A stretch of DNA of 50,723 nt, taken from Maribacter sp. MMG018. Lineage in GTDB: Bacteria > Bacteroidota > Bacteroidia > Flavobacteriales > Flavobacteriaceae. The stretch is taken from assembly GCF_018100785.1 (NCBI RefSeq), contig NZ_JAGJEC010000007.1, forward strand, positions 1 to 50,723, written 5' to 3'. Each line of letters starts with the position of its first letter. Position 1 is the stretch's first letter. The notes below the pieces were generated by a model that saw only the letters and a program-made list of their open reading frames with translations, was not told where the DNA came from and ran no database searches. Below, piece by piece: positions 43,394 through 50,723 of the stretch. The translations under genes were made by a program, and so were the position numbers.

Positions 43394-45346
43394 TTGAAAA
43401 GTGCTTCTCTACTATTAATATTCCTTTTTTTGTCCGTTTTTATTGCATGGGGCCAAAACCCAAAACAAAAATCCGTTGACTATTATTCGTGGAACTATCC
43501 CTTGGTGAAAAGTATATCAAGGAATATTGGTTTTTCGGTAGATGAAGAGCCCTTACCTGTAAGAGCGGCTATATTTTATAGAAATGGGGAGGAAGTTGAT
43601 TTTTTGGAAGGTCGAAATGTAAAAACTACCATCTCTTCAAGTTTTGTTAACGATTTAGATCTATGGTCATATAAAACAGTACCTTTTGATAAGGCAGATG
43701 TAAGAGTGTATTTTGTTCCGCAACCTACTGTATTTAAAGTAATAGGCTATAAGGAAAAGCGTGGTGTAAATGGGGATGAGGTCAGGTATACGGGTCAATT
43801 GAAAATGCTGAGAAGTTTAAAAATAGAAGTAAAGGATACTCAAAACAATATGCTGTATGCTACTGTTTTAGAGGATGTTAATGAGCTTCATAGCATTTCG
43901 GCGTTTGAAAACCAATCTATTAAAACAGAGCAAAAGGCGATAGATTTAATAAAGGCTTATTTTTTGGAAAACCCGGAAAAATATTTTGCACAGGCTGGTG
44001 GAAGTTTGTCCGGACCTTTATATTATAAGATGATAGTGCACTTACAAGATGTATTAGATGTAAGACGTAAAAAATCGACCTTATACCTATATTCCTATAA
44101 CAAGAAAAAGGGATATGATTTTTATGAACTTCAAAACTCCATAGATCAACTTGTTAATTTGGCCGACATTGATCCTGGTCCACATTATCAATCGCTATTG
44201 GAGGATAGACTACTTCCTAAAATCGATTTTTGGAGGACCCAGGTAACAAAGTATAATAAAAAGGACAAGAAGGAACGTAAGATTGTTTGGGGGCTTTTGG
44301 CCAACATTTCTGGAGCATATTACGCTTTAGGTGAAAATGAAAAGGCTTTGGAGGTATATAAGGAAATTGAACAGTTGAACTATAGAGCAAGTTATACCTA
44401 TCTAAAAGACATGCCTTTAGAGCAGATTTCCAAAAAAGAAAACTTTTTTGGTGAAGGAAAAGATCAAACTACTGGAGCACCACCAAACTTTAAAGGTTCT
44501 CATAACCCTAGTTACGTGTTTTATCAAAATACAGGTGCAAATGTCTTAGGGGTTAATGAAGCCATACGGTCGAAAGCTGATCTTCAGAAAAACGAAGAAA
44601 AAGCATTGGTCTTATATAAGTTATTGAGCCATTATGAGTATTTGGCCGAATTAAAGAGGTTAAGTAAAAAATTCAATGATAAGGGTGATGTTAATGTCGG
44701 TTTTGAAGAAACAGATGCGTATTTTGTTGAAGTTTTTAATAGGGAAATAAAGGAATCGGAGGAGATTAAATATCTGGATTTAAGTGTTCTTGAGGATAAG
44801 GAGAAAATTTTGGTCACCAAGATATCACAAGAATTAATCGATTTTTACGAAGTTTATGATAAGGAAATATCTCTGAACAAAACCATCTCCAGTGATGCAG
44901 AAGAACTTAAAAGACTGTTCGATAAGCGGATGGTTATTTTATCTAAGCTCTTTTTGGATGAAAAATATGAAAAAAGGGAACTGGACAATAGCATTGTTCA
45001 GCTTACAGATCTTATGTTGACGGTGAATAACGAAACTATTAGACAATTACCCTTACTAGAGCTCCTGTTAGATGAATTATCCAGTGAGAATAAACTTCGC
45101 TATACAGATAACCCCCGGCTTTTTAAGCAATTGTTTAAAAGGTACCAGAAAACATACGTGTTGTTGTTTGTAGGTGAAACCACTATAAAAAAGTATTTAC
45201 ATCATAGTGCCATAAATGGTATTAAAGAGGAACTAAATGATTATTACAGATTTTATAGGGCCGATTTTGATGAGATCGAGAGTAAGTATAAAAACTTGCA
45301 TAACGAGGCGAGAGTAGTTAAAATATTATCAACCTTCATAAAATAA
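43394..45346 (+). CDS. exported protein of unknown function
   Basis: About 650 residues with an N-terminal hydrophobic signal (KSASLLLIFLFLSVFIAWGQ), then a long helical and charged sequence. I do not recognise a family. A likely TPR-like helical hairpin (ANISGAYYALGENEKALEVYKEIEQL) is visible near residue 305; the C-terminal half is rich in Leu, Lys and Glu and looks all-helical. No ATG is available: the start is put at TTG 43394, which gives the cleanest signal peptide; TTG 43364 is the earliest possible start. It ends one base before the ATG of the next lipoprotein gene, so the pair is one operon, and both products would be outside the cytoplasm. Confidence 0.7.
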   Translation: MKSASLLLIFLFLSVFIAWGQNPKQKSVDYYSWNYPLVKSISRNIGFSVDEEPLPVRAAIFYRNGEEVDFLEGRNVKTTISSSFVNDLDLWSYKTVPFDKADVRVYFVPQPTVFKVIGYKEKRGVNGDEVRYTGQLKMLRSLKIEVKDTQNNMLYATVLEDVNELHSISAFENQSIKTEQKAIDLIKAYFLENPEKYFAQAGGSLSGPLYYKMIVHLQDVLDVRRKKSTLYLYSYNKKKGYDFYELQNSIDQLVNLADIDPGPHYQSLLEDRLLPKIDFWRTQVTKYNKKDKKERKIVWGLLANISGAYYALGENEKALEVYKEIEQLNYRASYTYLKDMPLEQISKKENFFGEGKDQTTGAPPNFKGSHNPSYVFYQNTGANVLGVNEAIRSKADLQKNEEKALVLYKLLSHYEYLAELKRLSKKFNDKGDVNVGFEETDAYFVEVFNREIKESEEIKYLDLSVLEDKEKILVTKISQELIDFYEVYDKEISLNKTISSDAEELKRLFDKRMVILSKLFLDEKYEKRELDNSIVQLTDLMLTVNNETIRQLPLLELLLDELSSENKLRYTDNPRLFKQLFKRYQKTYVLLFVGETTIKKYLHHSAINGIKEELNDYYRFYRADFDEIESKYKNLHNEARVVKILSTFIK

Positions 45347-45347
45347 A

Positions 45348-45752
45348 ATGATAAAATTTAAAAGGATTATTTTTATCTGTGTCGTTGTGCTGGTACATAG
45401 TTGTGGCTCTATGGCTTTAAGTAGTTATGAAATGTCCCCATCGCATCACGAACCTTTTGATGTGACTAATAATTTAGAAATAGAAGTGTTGTTGGTAGAG
45501 GAGGTTTCCTATGATTCCAATGCTATTAATGTTGATTATGAAATTAAAAATAACTCGAACGAATTATTTAAGCCCGACTTTGGAAAATTCAAGGTGTTTT
45601 TTAGCATCTTTACCCAAGATGGTAGAGAAATTGGGCATTACAAGAATTTGTACAAACAGATAGCCCCTAACTCCAGCATTATTTTATCTGAGAAGATCAA
45701 CTTGTCCGTTTATAAATATAAAACCATAAAGGCAAGAATACTTGTAGAATAA
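45348..45752 (+). CDS. small lipoprotein of unknown function
   Basis: A 134-residue lipoprotein (signal IIFICVVVLVHSC, lipid Cys19) with a beta-rich domain after a short linker. Strands such as LEIEVLLVEEVSYD, INVDYEIKNNSNELF, GKFKVFFSIFTQDGREIG and KTIKARILVE suggest an immunoglobulin-like sandwich. Residues after Cys (GSMALSS) carry no acidic export signal, so it probably faces the periplasm. It is coupled to the preceding exported protein and is likely its partner. I do not recognise the family. Confidence 0.7.
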   Translation: MIKFKRIIFICVVVLVHSCGSMALSSYEMSPSHHEPFDVTNNLEIEVLLVEEVSYDSNAINVDYEIKNNSNELFKPDFGKFKVFFSIFTQDGREIGHYKNLYKQIAPNSSIILSEKINLSVYKYKTIKARILVE

Positions 45753-45759
45753 CATGGAA

Positions 45760-46557
45760 TTAACTAGTTACCAGCTTTTCTAGAATTCGCTCTACACCCA
45801 AATTGGTATTGCTATCGGTAAGGTAGTTGGCCGCTTTTTTTACATTCGGATGCGCATTTTCCATAGCGAAGCTAAAATCGGCCAAGGCCAACATTTCAAG
45901 GTCGTTGTTGTAATCGCCAAAGACCATAGTTTCTTCCGGTCCAATATTGTAAAGTTCCTGTACCTTGTTTAAAGCATAACCTTTGTGGGCATTTGGACTT
46001 GAGATGTCTACCCAATTTTCGCCAGATACCTTCACTTTTAAATTGTCTTCTAAATGAGCTACATTAGGGTAAATATATTGTTCTGAGCTTTCAAAATGAT
46101 AGATGGCGATTTTGAGTATTTCCCCATCAAACTCTTTTAGGTTTTCCAATACCTTATAATCTGTATAGTATTCCCTTAATTTTGATTCAAACTTTTCTGA
46201 ACCGTTTTTAATGTATGCACTGTTTTTGCCACAAAGTACGGGATATATATCATCGACCGGTTGCAAAATATCAAGCACTGTATTTTTATCCTCGTAGGGT
46301 AGGGGGGTGGATAAAAGTTCTTTGTTTCGGTGCATCGCAAAACCGCCATTTTCGGCGATTACGATAATGTCATCCTTTATAGGAAGTAATTTATCTACGA
46401 TACTATGGTATTGTCTACCGCTGGCGGCAACGAAAATAATGCCTTGTTGTTTCATTTTTTCAAAAAGCTCAAAAAAACGACTGCTTACTTCGTGGTTGTC
46501 GTTTAAAAGAGTTCCGTCCATGTCGGAAACGACCATTTTAACCTTTGATAGATCCAT
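45760..46557 (-). CDS. Cof-type HAD-IIB family hydrolase
   Basis: A 265-residue HAD phosphatase of the Cof (IIB) type with a C2 cap. Motif I is VVSDMDGTLLND with the nucleophile Asp, motif II is VAASGR, and the C-terminal VFGDYNNDLEMLALADFSFAM holds the motif IV acidic residues. Cof proteins dephosphorylate sugar phosphates, flavin or pyridoxal phosphates, so the substrate is open. It is convergent with the small lipoprotein gene (7-base gap) and divergent from yjbQ. Confidence 0.92.
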   Translation of the reverse strand: MDLSKVKMVVSDMDGTLLNDNHEVSSRFFELFEKMKQQGIIFVAASGRQYHSIVDKLLPIKDDIIVIAENGGFAMHRNKELLSTPLPYEDKNTVLDILQPVDDIYPVLCGKNSAYIKNGSEKFESKLREYYTDYKVLENLKEFDGEILKIAIYHFESSEQYIYPNVAHLEDNLKVKVSGENWVDISSPNAHKGYALNKVQELYNIGPEETMVFGDYNNDLEMLALADFSFAMENAHPNVKKAANYLTDSNTNLGVERILEKLVTS

Positions 46558-46650
46558 ATATAAATTATAATAAAAAGTAAAGATATTTCAATGAAACGTA
46601 TTAAAGGGAAGAAAGCTGAAAGTTTTACCTTTATTTAATAATTTTTAAAA

Positions 46651-47073
46651 ATGAAGCTATATCAAAAAGAACTTGTATTACCGCCTTATAATCGTGGATA
46701 TCATTTAATAACGGACAAGGTTTTGGAAGGTATACCAGAAATGAGGCATATTCAAAGTGGTTTTTTACAGGTTTTTATAAAACATACATCGGCGAGTTTA
46801 ACGATTAATGAGAATGCGGACCCTACGGTTAGGGAAGATTTCGAAAGCCATATGAATATTATGGTCCCAGAAGATGCTCCGTATTATGTTCATACCTATG
46901 AAGGGCCAGATGATATGCCTGCACATATAAAAGCATCGTTAATGGGAGCATCGGTACAAGTACCGATTACAAACGGAAAATTAAATTTAGGAATATGGCA
47001 AGGTATTTATCTTTGCGAGCATAGAAATTATGCGCAAGGTAGAAGTTTGGTGATTACGGCCTGGGGTATTTAA
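46651..47073 (+). CDS. YjbQ family protein (UPF0047)
   Basis: A 140-residue protein of the YjbQ/UPF0047 family, which forms trimers with a metal-binding pocket. Conserved blocks are FIKHTSASLTINENADPTVREDFE, ALPYYVHTYEGP-like APYYVHTYEGPDDMPAHIKASLMGAS and IWQGIYLCEHRNY. It has been called secondary thiamine-phosphate synthase, a weak promiscuous activity; the true role is unknown. A hairpin terminator follows after about 95 bases, shared with rplT. Confidence 0.9.
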   Translation: MKLYQKELVLPPYNRGYHLITDKVLEGIPEMRHIQSGFLQVFIKHTSASLTINENADPTVREDFESHMNIMVPEDAPYYVHTYEGPDDMPAHIKASLMGASVQVPITNGKLNLGIWQGIYLCEHRNYAQGRSLVITAWGI

Positions 47074-47168
47074 GCGTGTATTACCTAGCTTAATACAAAA
47101 GGGTAGTTAAACTATAAAAAGGTTGTTGGTTACATTTTCTATGTCCGTATTAAAAATGCACTAAAATA

Positions 47169-47200
47169 AAAAAATCCGATTCGTAAGAATCGGATTTTTT
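47169..47200. terminator. bidirectional terminator of yjbQ and the rplT operon
   Basis: A perfect 14-bp stem (47169-47182 with 47187-47200), loop GTAA, with A/T runs on each side, between the convergent yjbQ-like gene and rplT. Confidence 0.92.
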
Positions 47201-47221
47201 AAAGTGAGATATTATTGTTTG

Positions 47222-47566
47222 TTATTTTACTTGCTCAACGATTGCTTTAAAAGCATCAGGGTGGTTCATGGCCAAATCGGCTAAAACTTTTCTGTTAAGT
47301 TCTATGTTATTGGCTTTTACCTTACCCATAAATTGAGAGTAAGACATTCCGTGTAATCTGGCACCTGCATTAATACGGGTAATCCATAAAGAACGGAAAG
47401 TTCTTTTTTTGTTTCTACGGTCTCTGTAAGCATATAACATTGCTTTTTCAACCGCATTTTTAGCTACTGTCCAAACGTTTTTACGTCTTCCAAAGTAACC
47501 TTTGGCTTGCTTCATTACCTTTTTTCTTCTGGCTCTGGAAGCTACTGCATTTACTGATCTTGGCAT
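47222..47566 (-). CDS. rplT: 50S ribosomal protein L20
   Basis: A 114-residue early-assembly 23S rRNA-binding protein. The basic N-terminus ([31 protein letters not shown]) and the block [24 protein letters not shown] are typical L20. In E. coli L20 also represses translation of its own operon by binding the leader before rpmI. It is the last gene of thrS-infC-rpmI-rplT. Confidence 0.97.
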   Translation of the reverse strand: MPRSVNAVASRARRKKVMKQAKGYFGRRKNVWTVAKNAVEKAMLYAYRDRRNKKRTFRSLWITRINAGARLHGMSYSQFMGKVKANNIELNRKVLADLAMNHPDAFKAIVEQVK

Positions 47567-47658
47567 TTCTTTAAATTTTTTGTAGTAGGCGCCCTAATAA
47601 ATTTAGGAACTTTTTTGGCCTAACTCCATGGTTAATAATTTTACCTTTTACTGTTCAA

Positions 47659-47856
47659 TTACTTTAAACGTAATTGTTCTTTAATACTGTTAACATCATG
47701 CTGGTGTACCAGGGTATCATGTGTCAACGCAAGCTTACGCTTCTTAGACTTCTTTGTAAGAATGTGACTTTTAAAAGCGTGCTTTCTTTTGATTTTACCG
47801 GTACCGGTAAGCTTAAAACGCTTCTTGGCACTCGATTTTGTTTTTTGTTTAGGCAT
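47659..47856 (-). CDS. rpmI: 50S ribosomal protein L35
   Basis: A 65-residue basic ribosomal protein, [31 protein letters not shown], typical L35. It lies between infC and rplT as in most bacteria. Unusually for this group, a Shine-Dalgarno-like GGAG (plus strand 47860-47863) sits 3 bases before its ATG. Confidence 0.97.
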   Translation of the reverse strand: MPKQKTKSSAKKRFKLTGTGKIKRKHAFKSHILTKKSKKRKLALTHDTLVHQHDVNSIKEQLRLK

Positions 47857-47859
47857 TTT

Positions 47860-47864
47860 CTCCT
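47860..47864 (-). promoter_or_regulatory. Shine-Dalgarno-like sequence of rpmI
   Basis: AGGAG on the minus strand just before the ATG of rpmI (spacing about 3 bases). It is notable since most genes here lack such a site. Confidence 0.5.
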
Positions 47865-47893
47865 ATTTATTTAATTAATCTCACTTTATTATG

Positions 47894-47962
47894 CTGAAAC
47901 TGCCCATAACAAGTATAGGCAGCATTCAGTATTTTCTAATGCATTTCAAGTAAAAGAAATGC
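47894..47962 (-). promoter_or_regulatory. two hairpins between infC and rpmI, candidate L20 autoregulatory leader
   Basis: Hairpin 1 (47941-47947 with 47956-47962, GCATTTC/GAAATGC) begins right after the infC stop. Hairpin 2 pairs CTGAA-A-CTGCC (47894-47904) with GGCAG-CA-TTCAG (47918-47929), a bulged stem of ten pairs. In the minus direction neither is followed by a T-run, so they are not ordinary terminators. Their position before rpmI matches the L20-controlled leader known from E. coli. Confidence 0.45.
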
Positions 47963-47965
47963 TTT

Positions 47966-48523
47966 TTATTTTCCTTTTGTCTTAGGGGCGATGAACATGG
48001 TCATTCTTTTACCCTCTAATTTTGGCATTTGTTCAACTTTTCCAAGTTCTTCCAGTTCAGATGCCAATTTCAATAACAATATTTCACCTTGGTCCTTATA
48101 TACAATAGACCTACCTTTAAAGAATACATATGCCTTTAATTTAGCTCCGTCTTTCAAGAATTTCTCGGCATGCTTCTTTTTAAACTCGTAATCGTGATCG
48201 TCTGTATTAGGGCCAAACCTAATTTCCTTAACAACAACCTTAGAGGCTTTGGCCTTCATGGCCTTGTCTCTTTTCTTCTGTTCGTATAAGAATTTCTTAT
48301 AATCGATTATTTTACAAACAGGAGGATTCGCCTTAGGTGAAATCTCCACCAAATCCAATTCAAGTTCTTTGGAAATATCCAAAGCCTTTCTTATTGGATA
48401 TACTCCAACTTCCACATTGTCTCCTACTAATCTTACTTCTGGAGCAAGAATCTTTTCATTAATGTTGTGAGGGTTTTTGTTTTCCCTTCTAGGTTGAGGC
48501 CTGAATCTTTTACGTATTGCTAT
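47966..48523 (-). CDS. infC: translation initiation factor IF-3, AUA start codon
   Basis: Binds the 30S subunit and checks start codon fidelity. In-frame sequence upstream of the first standard start (GTG 48415) encodes [20 protein letters not shown] and then [16 protein letters not shown], which is the conserved IF-3 N-terminal domain. The reading frame is closed by TAA two codons before the first Ile codon, with no ATG, GTG or TTG between. The start is therefore the ATA at 48523-48521, giving 185 aa and (M)AIRKRF. The GTG start would delete the strand that binds the ribosome. E. coli infC starts at AUU and is autoregulated by IF-3 rejection of that codon; the same is inferred here. It lies 33 bases after thrS. 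Confidence 0.93.
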   Translation of the reverse strand: MAIRKRFRPQPRRENKNPHNINEKILAPEVRLVGDNVEVGVYPIRKALDISKELELDLVEISPKANPPVCKIIDYKKFLYEQKKRDKAMKAKASKVVVKEIRFGPNTDDHDYEFKKKHAEKFLKDGAKLKAYVFFKGRSIVYKDQGEILLLKLASELEELGKVEQMPKLEGKRMTMFIAPKTKGK

Positions 48524-48556
48524 GACTTAATATTTTTTAATTAAACTTAATTTTTT

Positions 48557-50497
48557 CTAAAACGACTTTAAGGTACTATTTATTTCGTTTGTTACCAAGT
48601 CATTGAACTGTTCAATGGTAATTGCTCCTAAATCCTCACCTCCGTGTCTTCTTACGGATATAGTATTTGCAATCTCATCATTTTCACCAACAACGAGCAT
48701 GAATGGTATTTTATTCATCTCGGCTTCTCTGATCTTCTTGCCAACAGTTTCGTTTCTGTTGTCAATTAGGGCGCGAATTTCGTTATTTTCTAATGATTTT
48801 AAAACTTTTTCTGCATATTTTTCATGTTTCTCGCTGACCGGCAATACAATAGCTTGGTCAGGGATCAGCCATAACGGGAAATTACCGCCCGTATGCTCCA
48901 GTAACAGGGCTATAAAACGTTCCATGCTTCCAAAAGGAGCTCTATGTATCATTACGGGTCTGTGCATTTCATTGTCGCTTCCCTTATAGGTAAGGTCAAA
49001 TCTTTCCGGTAAATTATAATCTACCTGTATGGTTCCAAGTTGCCATTGTCTTCCAAGAGCATCCTTTACCATAAAGTCTAACTTTGGTCCGTAAAAAGCA
49101 GCTTCACCACTTTCTATAACATAATCCAGTCCTTTTTCTTTGGCGGCATTGATAATGGCTTGCTCTGCCTTTTCCCAATTTTCGACACTTCCTATATATT
49201 TATCCGGGTTGTCTAGGTCCCTTACCGAAACTTGGGCGGTGAAATTATCAAAACCCAAAGAACCTAATACATATAAGGATAGGTCTATTACATTTTTAAA
49301 TTCTTGGTCCAGTTGATCGGGGGTACAGAAAATGTGGGCATCATCTTGGGTAAAACCTCTTACACGTGTTAGGCCATGTAGTTCACCACTTTGTTCGTAT
49401 CTATATACGGTACCAAATTCGGCGAACCTTTTTGGAAGTTCTTTATAACTATACGGTTTTGTATTGTATATCTCACAGTGGTGAGGGCAATTCATAGGTT
49501 TTAGAAGAAATTCTTCGTCTTTCTTTGGTGTGGTTATGGGTTGAAAACTGTCTTCGCCGTATTTGGCATAATGGCCAGAAGTAACGTAGAGTTCTTTTTG
49601 GCCAATATGTGGGGTTACCACCATTTCATAACCAGCTTTCTTTTGGGCTTTCTTTAAAAAGTTTTCTAGTCGTTCTCTTAAGGCGGCGCCTTTTGGCAAC
49701 CACAAAGGAAGCCCTTGTCCCACTTTTTGTGAAAAAGTAAAAAGCTCTAATTCTTTTCCTAGTTTTCTATGGTCTCGTTTTTTTGCTTCTTCTAAAAGCT
49801 CTAAATACTCTTTTAATTCCTTTTGTTTTGGAAACGATATGCCGTAGACCCTTGTTAGTTGAGGCTTGTTTTCATCACCTCTCCAGTATGCACCGGCGAC
49901 ACTTAAAATTTTAATGGCTTTTACAATACCGGTATTTGGTATATGTCCTCCGCGACATAAGTCGGTAAAGGTATCGTGGTCACAAAAAGTGATGGAGCCG
50001 TCTTCTAGGTTTTCGATTAGCTCAACCTTATATTCGTTTCCTTGGTCTTTGTAAAATTTAAGGGCGTCCGCCTTAGAGACAGAACGCATTTTATAATCGT
50101 GCTTACCACGGGCAATTTCCAGTGCTTTTTGCTCTATTTTAGGAAAATCCTTTTCTGAGATGGTGCCGGTGGGAAGGTCTACATCGTAATAGAAGCCGTT
50201 GTCTATTGCGGGACCAATGGTTAATTTGACTCCAGGATACAATTCTTCCAAAGCCTGTGCTACAATATGTGATGTAGAATGCCAAAATGCCGTTTTACCT
50301 TGTTTGTCCTTCCAGGTATATAAGGTTAGTGATCCGTTGATGGATAAAGGTGTGGTGGTTTCAACAATTGTATTATTGAATTTTGCTGAAATAACGTTTC
50401 TTGCAAGTCCTTCGCTTATGGTCTTAGCAACATCCATAGGCGTAATGCCTTTGTCAAATTCTTTAATAGAGCCGTCCGGCAAGGTAATTTCTATCAT
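48557..50497 (-). CDS. thrS: threonine--tRNA ligase
   Basis: Charges tRNA-Thr. Domains in order: TGS (1-62), the editing domain with [16 protein letters not shown] (about 72-87) and [20 protein letters not shown] with its HxxxH/C-x3-H elements, the class II core with the zinc-binding Cys in [13 protein letters not shown], motif 2 ([30 protein letters not shown]), and the anticodon-binding domain at the end. At 646 aa it equals the family (E. coli 642). It is the first gene of the thrS-infC-rpmI-rplT operon, with a promoter and palindromes just upstream. Confidence 0.97.
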   Translation of the reverse strand: MIEITLPDGSIKEFDKGITPMDVAKTISEGLARNVISAKFNNTIVETTTPLSINGSLTLYTWKDKQGKTAFWHSTSHIVAQALEELYPGVKLTIGPAIDNGFYYDVDLPTGTISEKDFPKIEQKALEIARGKHDYKMRSVSKADALKFYKDQGNEYKVELIENLEDGSITFCDHDTFTDLCRGGHIPNTGIVKAIKILSVAGAYWRGDENKPQLTRVYGISFPKQKELKEYLELLEEAKKRDHRKLGKELELFTFSQKVGQGLPLWLPKGAALRERLENFLKKAQKKAGYEMVVTPHIGQKELYVTSGHYAKYGEDSFQPITTPKKDEEFLLKPMNCPHHCEIYNTKPYSYKELPKRFAEFGTVYRYEQSGELHGLTRVRGFTQDDAHIFCTPDQLDQEFKNVIDLSLYVLGSLGFDNFTAQVSVRDLDNPDKYIGSVENWEKAEQAIINAAKEKGLDYVIESGEAAFYGPKLDFMVKDALGRQWQLGTIQVDYNLPERFDLTYKGSDNEMHRPVMIHRAPFGSMERFIALLLEHTGGNFPLWLIPDQAIVLPVSEKHEKYAEKVLKSLENNEIRALIDNRNETVGKKIREAEMNKIPFMLVVGENDEIANTISVRRHGGEDLGAITIEQFNDLVTNEINSTLKSF

Positions 50498-50520
50498 CTT
50501 TTATTTTTGTAACAGGTAGG

Positions 50521-50552
50521 CAAAGATAATATGTTGTAGTAATGTCTACAAT
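50521..50552 (-). promoter_or_regulatory. thrS promoter, ATTG-N20-TATCTTTG
   Basis: On the minus strand TATCTTTG (plus 50521-50528) matches TAnnTTTG. ATTG (plus 50549-50552) lies 20 bases upstream as a -33 element. The -7 box ends about 24 bases before the thrS ATG. Confidence 0.6.
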
Positions 50553-50561
50553 ATATTGTAG
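50534..50561. promoter_or_regulatory. TTGTAG/CTACAA palindrome cluster at the thrS promoter
   Basis: Three half-sites: TTGTAG at 50534-50539, CTACAA at 50546-50551 and TTGTAG at 50556-50561. The last two form a perfect 16-base palindrome CTACAATATATTGTAG (50546-50561) on the -33 element; a fourth TTGTAG is at 50618-50623. This looks like an operator; the protein is unknown. Confidence 0.5.
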
Positions 50562-50723
50562 GTATGTTTTGTGATTATTATGTTATATATAGGTTGGTGT
50601 TCGTGATTTTTACTGCTTTGTAGAGGTTGTTTCGTATGTATGTCTGCTGGCGTACCTAATATAAGAGCAGTTCTTTGTTTTAACTTTTTAAAGGAGGGCA
50701 CCTTTTTCCGTAAAAGTTGGTAT
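50562..50723. other. right-edge non-coding stretch
   Basis: Beyond the palindrome cluster no gene or RNA structure is convincing, apart from one isolated TTGTAG at 50618-50623. It is probably upstream spacer or the edge of a neighbouring gene cut by the window. Confidence 0.35.

Noticed and set aside
1..50723. Search for CRISPR arrays, insertion sequences, integrases, toxin-antitoxin or restriction genes
   Set aside because: No regularly spaced repeats, transposase motifs, terminal repeats or defence-type proteins are visible; gene content is core metabolism and envelope.

Overview
The window comes from an AT-rich (roughly 38-40% GC by eye) Bacteroidota chromosome, most likely a marine Flavobacteriaceae of the Zobellia/Maribacter/Arenibacter kind. 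Pointers are the thrS-infC-rpmI-rplT cluster, the kdsD-tatC-lptB block, a TonB receptor with an N-terminal carboxypeptidase-regulatory-like domain, lipoproteins with acidic residues just after the lipid cysteine, TTTG/TAnnTTTG promoter boxes, few Shine-Dalgarno sequences and frequent UUG starts. There is no rRNA, CRISPR array, insertion sequence, phage gene or recombinase. It reads as stable core chromosome with two accessory-like loci (carotenoid and iron/siderophore).

Layout. 0.2-3.2 kb (minus): ABC-F ATPase and a DUF4105 membrane protein. 3.3-6.4 kb (plus): phosphatidylserine synthase, DinB-like and GyrI-like proteins, MFS transporter. 6.4-9.4 kb (minus): kdsD, tatC, AhpD-like, lptB, an envelope-biogenesis operon. 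9.6-11.8 kb (plus): recQ lacking its zinc cysteines. 11.9-16.7 kb (minus): carboxypeptidase-like exported protein, membrane-tethered AraC regulator, rluF, class A beta-lactamase-fold serine hydrolase lipoprotein and a small unknown protein. 16.9-23.3 kb (plus): SurA-type periplasmic chaperone genes, a MoxR ATPase, aconitase and a cysteine-less TlpA-like protein. 23.3-26.9 kb (minus): carotenoid operon led by a CarH-type B12 photoreceptor regulator, then crtI, crtB and crtZ. 27.0-27.5 kb: tRNA-Leu(GAG) and tRNA-Lys(TTT), each with its own terminator. 27.6-36.8 kb: aroK, a phosphoribosyltransferase, an S4 protein, an FKBP-like surface lipoprotein, a beta-barrel protein, then tgt, an LptF/G permease, EamA transporter, accA and dnaB. 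37-43.3 kb: a conserved exported protein of unknown role, then a probable xenosiderophore uptake locus (DUF4374 surface lipoprotein, TonB receptor, divergent PchR-like AraC regulator). 43.4-45.8 kb: a two-gene exported unknown operon. 45.8-47.1 kb: HAD phosphatase and YjbQ. 47.2-50.5 kb (minus): thrS-infC-rpmI-rplT.

The most interesting signals are these. infC has no canonical start codon where the family N-terminus begins and appears to start at AUA, fitting IF-3 autoregulation. The carotenoid operon is headed by a regulator that keeps the complete W-x9-EH plus ExH B12 signature of light-sensing CarH. A XusA/XusB-like receptor and lipoprotein pair sits with an AraC regulator across a perfect 13-bp palindrome. 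RecQ and Tgt have both lost their structural zinc cysteines. Clustered TTGTAG/CTACAA palindromes overlap the thrS promoter. The uncharacterised exported pair at 43.4-45.8 kb is the best candidate for an undescribed system. Family assignments come from recognising motifs by eye; no database search was run.
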